NCBI GenBank assembly: GCA_030762935.1 | Contig: CM060880.1 | Location: 18,407,001 to 18,471,000 of the forward strand | DNA length: 64,000 nucleotides | Origin: Hymenopus coronatus | Taxonomy: Eukaryota; Arthropoda; Insecta; Mantodea; Hymenopodidae | Direction of reading: 5' to 3' | Shown: one piece after another, positions 23,035-33,706 of the stretch | Layout: each line of letters opens with the position of its first letter | How positions within the stretch are numbered: position 1 is the first letter of the stretch | The notes under the pieces: generated by a model | Told to the model about the DNA's origin: nothing | The model's input: only the letters and a program-made list of their open reading frames with translations | The model's database searches: none | Made by a program: the position numbers and the translations under genes

Positions 23035-23120
23035 TGATGGTTATTGGGCTTGAACCTATGCTAGGTAGCACTCTAAATTTCAAACGAAGCACGTTAGAAC
23101 CGAGCCATTTCTACTCTGAG
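23035..23120 (-). mobile_element. tRNA-like SINE fragment
   Basis: The minus strand reads AAATGGCTCGGTTCTAACGT with a B-box-like AGGTTCAAGCCCAAT. It looks like a decayed tRNA-derived head. Too degenerate to be a tRNA gene; the body is not visible. Confidence 0.35.
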
Positions 23121-23394
23121 CACCCCTTTCCCTGTTAATAAAGAACTGTAGCGGACAACTCGCCTATCAAGGTTTGGCTTATTTTTAAGTGTTTCTGTGT
23201 ATGTTAGCGAAAAACAATTATTTTGATTGTTCCCTGGTCGCTATTTATGTTATAAAGTAATAAAGTACGTCTTACCTCACTGTGTAAAAGCATGTTTTGT
23301 AGCATAGTGCACGTGCATGTGTAAACCCAGCTTGTGTGCTTCCGTGAGGCCGAAGGGACACTTTGAAAGGTTACAGCACTCAATCATTTTATAT

Positions 23395-24060
23395 TGCACC
23401 CAAAAATTTGATGCCAAGATTTCACTGAAATTACATGTTTTGGGTGCCCAAAAGCATTTTTAGGAAAGAGTGTGGGTGTGTGTTCAAAAACGAAAAGACT
23501 GTTAAATACCAAACTTGGTATTTAAATTTGGTATCTTCCAAGGCTGCGACACAAAGATTTTCAAGAAAATCCCCCCATTCCCAACTACCTTTTACATGGA
23601 AAGAATTAGAAAATTTTGATTTCCTTAAAAATGGTTCTTAACGATTTTGATCAAAGTATTATATATTAAATATATTAAACATGAGAAACAAAATGTGTAT
23701 ATCTTGAGTTTTTCGGGAATAGCAGCTAAAGACATCTCTATTCTAGATGAATTTTGCATAACTGATAAACCATAAGAAATAGACAAAAACTTTCTATATA
23801 AAACTTGTAGTCTCATTAAAACACACAATTTATGTTAAAAACATTTTTTTTTGTGATGTTGGCCATTTTTTAGATATTCGTTGTTAATGATTTCAGCTTT
23901 AAAATACTTACACTTTTCTCATGCAGGACTTTGTCAACTCATGGCCATACAAAGGCACTTCAATCATGTGACAACCAGCTTTTAAAAGATTTGTCTTATC
24001 ACTTTAGCCTAGTGTATTCCTCCCTTCTAATTACAATGAAGCAAGTAAAAGACTTTCTAT
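23395..24060 (-). repeat. R1 repeat copy (reverse orientation)
   Basis: Contains the R1 words AAAATTTGATGCCAAGATTT, CTTCCAAGGCTGCGACACAA and AAAACACACAATTTATGTTA. Same orientation as 3911-4735. The interval before it (23121-23394) shows nothing. Confidence 0.65.
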
Positions 24061-24139
24061 TAAGACAACATACTTAATATAATGTATTATTATAAAAAAG
24101 TTTTAGCCAATTCGAACTTGCATGTAAATTTACGTTTAC

Positions 24140-24585
24140 ATGGACTGTAGAGTGGTGAACCAAAATATACAGTAAATGTGCGGTGGCAGGAGGAAAACAT
24201 GCAGCTAAACCTCCTCTCTTTCTACTTAGCTGTGGCTCTGAATACAATATTGTGGGCAACCACCGATATGAAAAGAAGTCTTCTATTTTTATTTCAGTCT
24301 CGGAGAGAAATATTTTTTCTAATGAGAATAATTATAGGTCTGTTAACAGGTAACTTTTCGGTGTGAAAGAAAACGCGTAGAATCTGCTGAATACATCAAT
24401 CAGACCTTTGCGATAATTATTACCATTTCCCCCAGGGTTAGTCACTGCCATACCCACGAAGTTGTACTTTTCCTGCATGCTATTTGGAAAACATATATCG
24501 TGAATGCAAGATGGCCCCCCGGTTTTCAAAATTAATGTTTTGCAAAAAAGCATTATGTTGTATTCGGATAAATATGGTAAGTATA
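24140..24585. mobile_element. Truncated MITE, same family as 18011-18992
   Basis: Shares AGAAGTCTTCTATTTTTATT and TTACCATTTCCCCCAGGGTT with the right half of the first copy and keeps the right end TTGTATTCGGATAAATATGG. The left end is missing. Confidence 0.65.
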
Positions 24586-24964
24586 GAGGTCTTTGTGTTT
24601 TAGGAATGATTGCATTATCTTGATTTCATTTTCCGTTTCATTTTTTTTTTATACAGAAATGTATAGCTGAGGATGTGAGAAAATGCTTCTGAAATATGTT
24701 ATGTTAAAGTAAACTGCGAGTGAAGATGTGAAAAGTGTGTAAGTTGATTCCAAATAAGCACTATAGTGAAAATTAAAATATTTGTTATGCAACTTTATCA
24801 TGGGGTACAGTTGTAAAATAGTTTTGAACATCAAAATATCTAATTTTACCAACTCTTCAAGGCTGGTCAAGGTCCTGGATATGTTATATCGGAGTCTGGA
24901 TAGCTCCAACAATGCTTAAACTCTGCTGATGTTCTCTTCTGATGGCTGTTTGGAACAGTGTGAT

Positions 24965-25315
24965 AACATAACTCCATGGCACGACAGCTCACGGGGAGCC
25001 TTGGCCTACCGCCCGGCCGCTGCGTCCCCCATCTCGGTCCACTACAGACGTCATGGATGGGGTGCAGTATTGGAGGGTGAGACGTGGTCAGCGCCTCGAG
25101 CCCCTCCCGGCCGGTTAATGCGGTCCTCACGACCTGGAGCCGCTACTTCTCCATCAAGTAGCTCCTCAATTGGCCCCCCAGGGACCTCACGAGGCTGAGT
25201 GCACCCCGGTCCAGGTCTCCCAGCGGGGGAAAAATCCCCACGCCGGTACTGGGGATCGAACCCAGGTCTCCCGCTTGGTAGGCAGGTGCGCTACCACCGC
25301 GCTAAGGAGACGACC
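24965..25315 (-). mobile_element. GC-rich tRNA-derived SINE (S4) with 13-bp target duplication
   Basis: A sharply GC-rich ~350-bp block in AT-rich DNA. On the minus strand it begins with a tRNA-like head: CTTAGCGCGGTGGTAGCGCA (A-box type), GGGTTCGATCCCCAGT (B-box type), then GGCGTGGGGATTTTTCCCC and a long GC-rich body. It is flanked by a perfect 13-bp duplication GGAACAGTGTGAT (24952-24964 and 25316-25328). The intact duplication and base composition suggest recent insertion. Confidence 0.8.
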
Positions 25316-25328
25316 GGAACAGTGTGAT

Positions 25329-26852
25329 TCTGTATTAAAATAATAATTTATTATATAATTATATTTAACACATTATAAAATAATATTAAAATAAATAATA
25401 TATTGCCCAATTTGCTTCTAATTCACTTCCAAGTTTATTTTCACATTGTAGAATGCAGCTTTTTAAATACTTGACACAATATTCAAAATAGATAATTCAA
25501 TCATCACAAGACCTTTTTTATATTTTTTCGTGATTGATTTTATATTGCTACTGAGAAGAAAAATTTTCTTAGACGTTATTTATGGATCTCATAACTGCGT
25601 GACATCCTCATGTTGGCATATTATTCAGAAGACTGAAGTTACTTGTTCCGTTTTACCATGTCCAAATTCATCCTTTCTCCAGTGTGCATCACATGATTGA
25701 TTTTATTTCTTTTATAATATGTGAGTGTTTATTAGTTTTCTATTTGTGATTTAATTGTTTTCCCTTATTGCTGTTAGCTAGACATTTTCACATGTTTAGT
25801 TTCTCAAAACTTTTAATTCTCACAACATGATTAATAATAAGGTATGTGTAAAATTTCACATGCATGCATTTTTATTGCTATAATATCTGCTAGCCAGTGA
25901 CAAGCACGTATATCTAGGTTTGAACAGAAATTTGCTCTACCTTCCCCATACTGTTTGCTTTGCTCATGACTTTTAATAATATCCTGCTTCTGTTGTAACT
26001 TAAAAGAGCAAATCTGTTTTTCTATACTATGTTTGCTCTTAATAATCTCATGGCTGAAAACTCTCCATACACTCCAAGTTTTTGTTCTATGCAATAATTT
26101 CTGTGGTCATAGTGCTATTTTCTATACAGTAATCATACCGTTTTATCTACTTCGTTATGATTTCTCACAAGCAAACTATATTAATAATTATGGACCATGT
26201 ATTGGACCTTAATCACCTTACTGTCCAGCTGTGTTTACTTAAGTGAAACCTCATTGTTTCGTGTTTTGCCAAAGAATATGGATATATTAATAAATGACCA
26301 TATTATTCTTTGGCAAAACATATTATTAAATGAGATATAGTACATAATTTATGAAAGATTTAGCTTTCATTTTGCATAATTTGTAAATATTGTAATTTGT
26401 TGACATGGAGTACATAATATAATAATCATATTTTAGTTTTATATAATTACTAGTAGTAACTATTATGTCGATAGAAAACTATCATCTGACATTACATCAG
26501 TTATATTTATTTATACATTTTAACACTAATTTTTGATATTCTTTGTTTTTATGTGAAAAAAAAAAGAGAGGAAGTACATATACTTTTATAGAGCACATTA
26601 AGTATAGTGCAGTGGCGTACAGGCCTCAAAAGCAAATGGTGTGATTATATGTCTATTCTGCTGTTTTTGTAACCCGTGCTTTTGCACTAGAGCTTTATTT
26701 TTTCCATAGTATATAAACATACGTATACATGTATATCCCTTGACAAGTTCTATGTTCAGTGGTTTCCTGGCCTAAACGAACCTACAGAATGCTTTCTAAT
26801 CTAATCTAAAATGTATTTGAAATGTAATGAAGTCTCTTTTTCTTATGTGCAG
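25329..26852. other. Intron 3, end: AT-rich, one inverted repeat
   Basis: Long AT-rich intron sequence with no recognised gene or repeat except the short inverted repeat at 26263-26319. It ends in the acceptor CTTATGTGCAG at 26842-26852. Confidence 0.4.
26263..26319. repeat. Short perfect-stem hairpin (pre-miRNA-like or small MITE)
   Basis: GTTTTGCCAAAGAATATGG pairs with a downstream CCATATTATTCTTTGGCAAA after a ~16-nt loop, with one 3-nt bulge; looser pairing continues outside it. Could be a small fold-back MITE. Confidence 0.5.
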
Positions 26853-26984
26853 TACATTAATTTGAAGGCATACATGCTGCTTTCACATGGTATAGATGTT
26901 TGCAACAATGCAGAACGACGGCATCTTGCAGCTAATTTCTTTGAGGCATTGATTGGAGCCTTGTTTTTGGATGGTGGATTTCAG
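26853..26984 (+). CDS. drosha: drosha exon: end of RNase III domain a
   Basis: A 44-codon, phase-0 exon (acceptor GTGCAG, donor CAG|GTATTG). It gives YINLKAYMLLSHGIDVCNNA, then ERRHLAANFFEALIGALFLD and GGFQ. The Glu of FEAL (26943-26945) is the second-half catalytic Glu of domain a. The position three residues before it is Asn, not Asp, as is usual for Drosha domain a. The match to HG-DLC...LRHAMANCFEALIGA of other Droshas is clear. It joins the previous exon at LAE|YI. Confidence 0.95.
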
Positions 26985-27119
26985 GTATTGTACTATAGGA
27001 TTGTATTAGCATTAAGCTTTTCAGCCTGATTGTACCTCTACAATTATAGCAGTTACCTATTCAGTCTGATTCTACCTCTAAAAATGTGATGTTACACATT
27101 CACTGACTTTCTCTAACTA

Positions 27120-27800
27120 TGCCACAACAGTTTATTCTTCTGTCTATTTCAGGCTAATCAAGATAAATCAGATAGATATGTTTTATTGCACATTTCCTTG
27201 TACAAGGGGAATCAAATCTTTTGCAAGCCAATCATTGTGATGTAATTGAAATGCTGTTCTCTTTGCTAGACATAATGAAAAAATTTGAATAATAGCTTAT
27301 ATTTAGAAAAGCATTAGTATTGAAAAATTTAAGAAATATCTGGAAATAGTTAGCTTAAAAAATGCATGTGACATAAATTTTGTATTTTGAAGGTATCATT
27401 TTTGGTGTAATCAGTTGTTCTTTTTATCTCTTATGGTTTACCAGTTATGAAAAGCTCATTCAAAATGAAGAGGGCTTCAGAGGCTATTTCCAGGAAATAA
27501 AAGATATGGATTTTACTTGTCATGTAAATATCTTTAATATATACTATGTTAATCAAAATCATTAAAGTCATGTTTGAGAAAATAAACAATTATGAAAAAT
27601 CTTCCATGTAAAAGGATAGGATTTTCTAGAAAGTCTTTTGTGTCACATCTTTGGAAGATACTGAACTCAAATACCAAGTTTGGTATTTAAAACTGACCTT
27701 TTGTTCATACACATACAGGAACATTTTTCTAAAATGCTTTTTTTAGATTCAGGGGTCCTCAGAACATGTGCTACCAGTGAAAACTTAGTGGAATACTGTG
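27120..27800 (+). repeat. R1 repeat copy (forward), decayed
   Basis: R1 words TTTATTCTTCTGTCTATTTC, AGGCTATTTCCAGGAAATAA, TGTCACATCTTTGGAAGATA and a short CA-rich tract near 27710. Interrupted and diverged. The stretch 26985-27119 before it shows nothing. Confidence 0.55.
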
Positions 27801-27857
27801 ACTTAAAATGTCCATGAATTTGTAATTTGCCATTAGAATATGTTAACTAAAAATTTT

Positions 27858-28040
27858 GAGACACCTGGTGGTTTACTAGGCGAATATCCAACTCAGTAAT
27901 GGAATTCAATGGTGCACCAGTATTGCCATGGTAGCAAGATGGTTAGAGAGCTTCAAGGAAGGTGGAAGGAAGATTTGTGGTTCAAATTCCATCTATGGCA
28001 TTGAGTTTTCAGTTTTATTCTACTTCTAAAAACATTACAT
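27858..28040 (+). mobile_element. SINE family S2, old copy
   Basis: Leader GACACCTGGTGGTTTACTAG, then GCCATGGTAGCAAGATGG and a B-box-like TGTGGTTCAAATTCCATC and TGGCATTGAGTTTTCAG. Matches the better copies at 53340-53540 and 56225-56415. Confidence 0.55.
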
Positions 28041-28719
28041 AGCCTACATATGACTCGTATGAAATAACAATTATTATCTTTTATTCACCTCATAGTTGGT
28101 TAGTTACATTACCCTGGACTTAAAAGTACTTAAACATTTATGTCATCATTGGGATATCTTTATCTAAAAACTCCTGATGGTTTTCTAGGAACATTTTCAT
28201 GTAGATTGAGGAATTTTATATCATATGGCATGTTTTATTACAAAAAATACTGATATTCATAACAAAGAGACCAGACATAGGCAGGACTTACATAGACCAA
28301 CAAATAATTTTCAGTTATTCCAAAAAGGGGTTTACTACAGGGATTTTGTTTAATTCACTTCCCTCTTCTATAAAATAATTGCAAATGAACAAAAATAAGT
28401 TCAGATCAGAATTGAAAAGATACCTTATTACTCACACCTTCTATACAGAGGAGGATTTTATTCAATCAAAAAACACTGGTAATAATGTAACATTGTAAAT
28501 ATAACAAACATGAATACTCTAAGAATGCAAGTATACAGGTAGGCTTTTGGAAACAGACATGTAATTGAAAATTATGCAAAACTGACACCTCTGAAAATTC
28601 ATTGTCAGAGTTATTATTTGTAAATAAATGTATTAATAGGTATGAATAAATGTAATTGTTGACATGCTCTACATCCTAGAGTTTTGAGTCTAATCTCATA
28701 ATAGGATCTAAAGATTGCA
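28041..28719. other. Intron 4: unassigned stretch
   Basis: AT-rich sequence with a possible S2 leader remnant near 28165-28215. Nothing else. Confidence 0.35.
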
Positions 28720-28830
28720 ATGTTATGTATGTATGTTTCCATGGTAATTCGGTTAGAGCAACTAAATGGAAGTAGAATACCTGTGGTTCAAATCACTACT
28801 ATGGCATTGGTTCTTCCTCTAAAAGCCTTA
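28720..28830 (+). mobile_element. SINE family S2, second old copy
   Basis: CCATGGTAATTCGGTTAGAG and CTGTGGTTCAAATCACTACT, then ATGGCATTGGTTCTTCCTC. Degenerate relative of the S2 copies. Confidence 0.45.
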
Positions 28831-29029
28831 GCCTACGTACTGTTTGTATCAAAGATGTTTAATTACTATCAAGGTGTTGAATTGTTAAGAATAGAAACGT
28901 AAATTCTAAGAAGAAAAATCTGATGTGTTTGATTCACATACCTTTCTCTAGCCACTATTGTTAAATTTAACAGAGCTTAAAAATACTTCTCATGTAAAAA
29001 CATTTTTCTAAATGTTTCATGTTAACCAG

Positions 29030-29395
29030 GGTAAATCAGAATTGTAGGTGTAAGACAGCTATAGCAGGCAGAAGCAAAGCTAAATCTTTCAATATGTATC
29101 TGTGCTGAAATCTTATCAAACTTTTGGATGTAATGGAGTACTTTCTTTACTCACTATAGATAAGTGGTACAGAGAGTAAAACTCACATGTCTTTCTCTAC
29201 CAGCTCTAAAACAAACTTTTCTTACAAAGTTTTATTCTTCTATCTATTTCATGCTAATCAAGATATGTACATTAGCAGAAATGATTTTATTATATTTTTT
29301 TCTTATAGATTCAAGGGAATTAGGAAATACATTAGCCTAAAGCAAAAGTCAAATTCAAAACTTTCAAATATGCTTAGAAACTTGTGACAGTGATG
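29030..29395 (+). repeat. R1 fragments
   Basis: Pieces of R1: an end segment (GAAATCTTATCAAACTTTTG, then a weak TAGATAAGTGG) followed by a start segment (TTTATTCTTCTATCTATTTC, CATGCTAATCAAGATATG). Confidence 0.5.
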
Positions 29396-29415
29396 TGATT
29401 AAATAAAAAATAAAA

Positions 29416-29465
29416 TAATTTGAGTCGGTTTTTGTAACACAAACATCACTTATTTTTACTTACTG
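29416..29465 (-). mobile_element. Penelope-like terminus at the palindrome's left edge
   Basis: TTTGAGTCGGTTTTTGTAAC followed by ACAAACATCACTTATTTTTA, nearly identical to the outer end of the central Penelope fold-back (31197-31247). It stops where the palindrome begins. Confidence 0.65.
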
Positions 29466-29799
29466 GGGAATACAGCTTTATGCATCTAGGACATCACCAT
29501 GTGTTCCTTAATATCTGCAGAAATAAGGTGTCGTGTTCTTATATGAATTTTTCTATCCTCATATGTCTAGTAAATTATTCTGTACCACTTTCAAATCTGT
29601 TTCCATGTGGTCATGCACTGGTTAAAGCAGATCCAACTTGGCAATATATTTTTCTGTTTTGCAACTTAGGCACTGTATCAGTGATGCAGCACAAACTTCT
29701 GATACGGTTGAAGGTCACCAACTTTGTAGCTCATTTTTATCTTCTCTACCATGTACAATGTGCAGAGCAGGTAGAGAAGGTATTGCATTCCACCCAATA

Positions 29800-31080
29800 A
29801 TTTTAAATAAGAATATATCAAATAAATGCTTTGTGAAATCCTGAGTTCAAAAAATGCATTTTTAGAAAAAGGCCTGCATATGGGTGTATGTTTATGAACA
29901 GTATAACTCAAAAACAAAAAGTTGGTTAACTACCAAACATGTTATTTAAGTTCAATATCTTCCAATAAAAAATCCCCCATCCCAAATTATTTTTACATGG
30001 AAGATTTTCTGAAAAAAAAATAGCTATAATGAATTCCGTATATTAAAAGATATTTACATGACCAATTAAACGGACATCTTGAATTTTCTGATAATAGCCT
30101 GGATGATTTTTACATAACTAGAAAACCATAAGAAACTACTAAATCTTACTACACAAAAATTGTAATGTCATTAAAACACACAATTTATGGTTATGTACAT
30201 ATAAATAAATATACATAAAATCTTATGTATTCCATTCACATGACCTTCTCTACACCACTGTAACAAATTATTGTTAGTAAGCTTATTCTTCTATCGCCTT
30301 TATGATAATCAAGATAAACATTAGCAGAAATTGCAATTACTTGCTTCTTTGTAAGCAGAAGGAAAATAAGGTAATACACTGAGCTAAAACAATAGTCAAA
30401 TCTTTTAAAAGCTGGTTGCCATGTGGTTGAAATCTGTTTCTATGCAGAACCAGGAGTTTACAACTTTCCATGCAACAAAAATTTAAATATTTTAAATCTG
30501 AAACAAATAACAAGGATTATCTCAGAAATGGTCAATTCCATGAAAATAATGTATGATAGAAATTGTGTGTTTTAATGTGATCTACAATTTTTGTGTAGTA
30601 AGTTTGTCCAACTCTTTCAGTTTATCAGTTATGAAAAATTCAGTAAAGTTCATTCAGAAATACGTCTTTAGAGACTATTCCCAGAAAATTCAAGATATAC
30701 ATTTTATTTGCTATGTAGAATATCTTTAATATACAGCATTTTAATCAAAATCATTAGCCATTTTTGAGAAAATCAAAATTTTTGGAATTTTTTCCATGTA
30801 AACGGTAGTTTGGGGTGAGGGAATTTTTCTCAAAATCTTTGTGTCGCTTCCCTGGAAGATAGTAAACTTAAATACCAAGTTTGATATTTTACCAACTTTT
30901 CATTTTTGAGTTATCGTCTTCACACACACGCATGCGCACACACACACGACCTTTTACTGCATACAGGGGACCCTAAAATGTATATTTTTGGTGAAATCTT
31001 GATTTCAAATTTTTGAGTGGAGTGCAATGCCTTCTCTATACACTAATTATTTAGTATGTGTAGATAAAGTAAAAACCATA
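29800..31080. repeat. Two R1 copies in the left arm (reverse, then forward)
   Basis: A reverse R1 copy (about 29800-30190) is followed by a forward copy (about 30230-31080), so each palindrome arm carries its own inverted R1 pair. Words: AATATCTTCCAATAAAAAAT, CCCTGGAAGATAGTAAACTT, CACACACGCATGCGCACACA. The mirror copies occupy about 32020-33300 in the right arm. Confidence 0.6.
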
Positions 31081-31195
31081 TATACCTGTGTGTGTAAACA
31101 CACACACACACACCTAACCATTTCTGATATTCTTTGTTGTTTGTTTAAATTTTCCTAATAGCCATATTTAAAGATTTGACTTGTGATACAAAATA

Positions 31196-31520
31196 AAAGA
31201 ATTTGAGTTGGTTTTTGTAACACAAACATCACTTACTTTTACTTAACGGGGGACCAGTTTTGGGTAACAGTTGTTCCCATTTTCAACCTTTAATTCCGAC
31301 TAAATCTTTCTTCCTTGGCGTCAACGATGGGGTTGGTGGTGTATTAATTGTGGAGGCATCTGTTGCTGGATCTATGAACTTCCAGAGGTTGCTGTATGGT
31401 GGCAAATCAAAATTCATGATATGGCACTTTTTCTTCATGATGTAGATCTTCTCCCAGACATCTAATTCTGTGGGTTTATAAGCTGGCTTTAAGTTTTATA
31501 TTTGGTGTGATTTCGTGTCC
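31196..31520 (-). mobile_element. Penelope 3' fragment, inverted half at palindrome centre
   Basis: Inverted copy of 31581-31914. On the minus strand it carries the same GIY-YIG C-terminal coding and terminal repeat with TTTGAGTTGGTTTTTGTAAC at its outer end. Confidence 0.8.
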
Positions 31521-31535
31521 TGAAACCTAGAATTC

Positions 31536-31914
31536 AAACAAATAGAAATATCAGCAGTTGCCCATCATTTTTGGACATCTGGACACGAAATCACACCAAA
31601 TATAAAACTTAAAGCCAGCTTATAAACCCACAGAATTAGATGTCTGGGAGAAGATCTACATCATGAAGAAAAAGTGCCATATCATGAATTTTGATTTGCC
31701 ACCATACAGCAACCTCTGGAAGTTCATAGATCCAGCAACAGATGCCGCCACAATTAATACACCACCAACCCCATCGTTGGCGCCAAGGAAGAAAGATTTA
31801 GTCGGAATTAAGGGTTGAAAATGGGAACAACTGTTACCCAAAACTGGTCCCCCGTAAGTAAAAATAAGTGATGTTTGTGTTACAAAAACCAACTCAAATT
31901 CTTTTATTTTTTAT
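31536..31914 (+). pseudogene. Penelope-like GIY-YIG C-terminal fragment and terminus
   Basis: The + strand starts abruptly in the GIY-YIG domain: ISAVAHHFWTSGHEITP, equivalent to SAVAWHFWKEKHTI of the fragment at 10190-10807. After a frame change it gives ELDVWEKIYIMKKKCHIMNF, DLPPYSNLWKFIDPA, equivalent to FKVWENIYIWKNKN. It then enters the non-coding terminus with GGTTGAAAATGGGAACAAC, CCAAAACTGGTCCCCC and GTGTTACAAAAACCAACTCA. It is 5'-truncated and lacks RT. Its first 45 bp form most of the palindrome's spacer, so the inverted half is shorter than this one, as expected if the fold-back arose during or after insertion. Confidence 0.8.
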
Positions 31915-33632
31915 CACAAGTCAAATCTTTAAATATGGCTATTAGGAAAATTTAAACAAACAACAAAGAATATCAGAAATGGTTAGGTGTGTGTGTGTGT
32001 TTACACACACAGGTATATATGGTTTTTACTTTATCTACACATACTAAATAATTAGTGTATAGAGAAGGCATTGCACTCCACTCAAAAATTTGAAATCAAG
32101 ATTTCACCAAAAATATACATTTTAGGGTCCCCTGTATGCAGTAAAAGGTCGTGTGTGTGTGCGCGTGCGTGTGTGTGAAGACGATAACTCAAAAATGAAA
32201 AGTTGGTAAAATATCAAACTTGGTATTTAAGTTTACTATCTTCCAGGGAAGCGACACAAAGATTTTGAGAAAAATTCCCTCACCCCAAACTACCGTTTAC
32301 ATGGAAAAAATTCCAAAAATTTTGATTTTCTCAAAAATGGCTAATGATTTTGATTAAAATGCTGTATATTAAAGATATTCTACATAGCAAATAAAATGTA
32401 TATCTTGAATTTTCTGGGAATAGTCTCTAAAGACGTATTTCTGAATGAACTTTACTGAATTTTTCATAACTGATAAACTGAAAGAGTTGGACAAACTTAC
32501 TACACAAAAATTGTAGATCACATTAAAACACACAATTTCTATCATACATTATTTTCATGGCATTGACCATTTCTGAGATAATCCTTGTTATTTGTTTCAG
32601 ATTTAAAATATTTAAATTTTTGTTGCATGGAAAGTTGTAAACTCCTGGTTCTGCATAGAAACAGATTTCAACCACATGGCAAGCAGCTTTTAAAAGATTT
32701 GACTATTGTTTTAGCTCAGTGTATTACCTTATTTTCCTTCTGCTTACAAAGAAGCAAGTAATTGCAATTTCTGCTAATGTTTGTCTTGATTATCATAAAG
32801 GCGATAGAAGAATAAGCTTACTAACAATAATTTGTTACAGTGGTGTAGAGAAGGTCATGTGAATGGAATACATAAGATTTTATGTATATTTATTTATATG
32901 TATATAACCATAAATTGTGTGTTTTAATGACATTACAATTTTTGTGTAGTAAGATTTAGTAGTTTCTTATGGTTTTCTAGTTATGTAAAAATCATCCAGG
33001 CTATTATCAGAAAATTCAAGATGTCCGTTTAATTGGTCATGTAAATATCTTTTAATATACGGAATTCATTATAGCTATTTTTTTTTCAGAAAATCTTCCA
33101 TGTAAAAATAATTTGGGATGGGGGATTTTTTATTGGAAGATATTGAACTTAAATAACATGTTTGGTAGTTAACCAACTTTTTGTTTTTGAGTTATACTGT
33201 TCATAAACATACACCCATATGCAGGCCTTTTTCTAAAAATGCATTTTTTGAACTCAGGATTTCACAAAGCATTTATTTGATATATTCTTATTTAAAATTA
33301 TTGGGTGGAATGCAATACCTTCTCTACCTGCTCTGCACATTGTACATGGTAGAGAAGATAAAAATGAGCTACAAAGTTGGTGACCTTCAACCGTATCAGA
33401 AGTTTGTGCTGCATCACTGATACAGTGCCTAAGTTGCAAAACAGAAAAATATATTGCCAAGTTGGATCTGCTTTAACCAGTGCATGACCACATGGAAACA
33501 GATTTGAAAGTGGTACAGAATAATTTACTAGACATATGAGGATAGAAAAATTCATATAAGAACACGACACCTTATTTCTGCAGATATTAAGGAACACATG
33601 GTGATGTCCTAGATGCATAAAGCTGTATTCCC

Positions 33633-33706
33633 ATTCAATTTGTTTTGCAAGGCAGGTAAACAAAAATCTGCTGTTTGACATACAAATAACTTTCTTTACT
33701 CTTTAA
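33633..33706. other. Junction between palindrome and piggyBac element
   Basis: Single-copy-looking sequence ending in the TTAA target (33703-33706). Confidence 0.5.

Larger units (their letters stand above)
29466..33632. repeat. Giant near-perfect palindrome, arms ~2.05 kb
   Basis: Left arm 29466-31520 and right arm 31581-33632 are inverted copies; paired positions sum to about 63098-63101 throughout. The same protein frames appear on opposite strands in each arm (for example MHLGHHHVFLNICRNK at 29480 + and 33618 -). Arms differ by scattered substitutions (for example GGCGTCAACG versus GGCGCCAACG near the centre; GCTGG versus GCTGC), I estimate about 1%. The unpaired spacer is 60 bp (31521-31580). 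The whole lies inside drosha intron 4. Confidence 0.93.

Noticed and set aside
31520..31581. The palindrome as a simple missed-adapter read artefact.
   Set aside because: Not fully excluded, but a 60-bp non-pairing spacer, an element boundary at the axis and scattered arm differences are not what a plain fold-back read gives.
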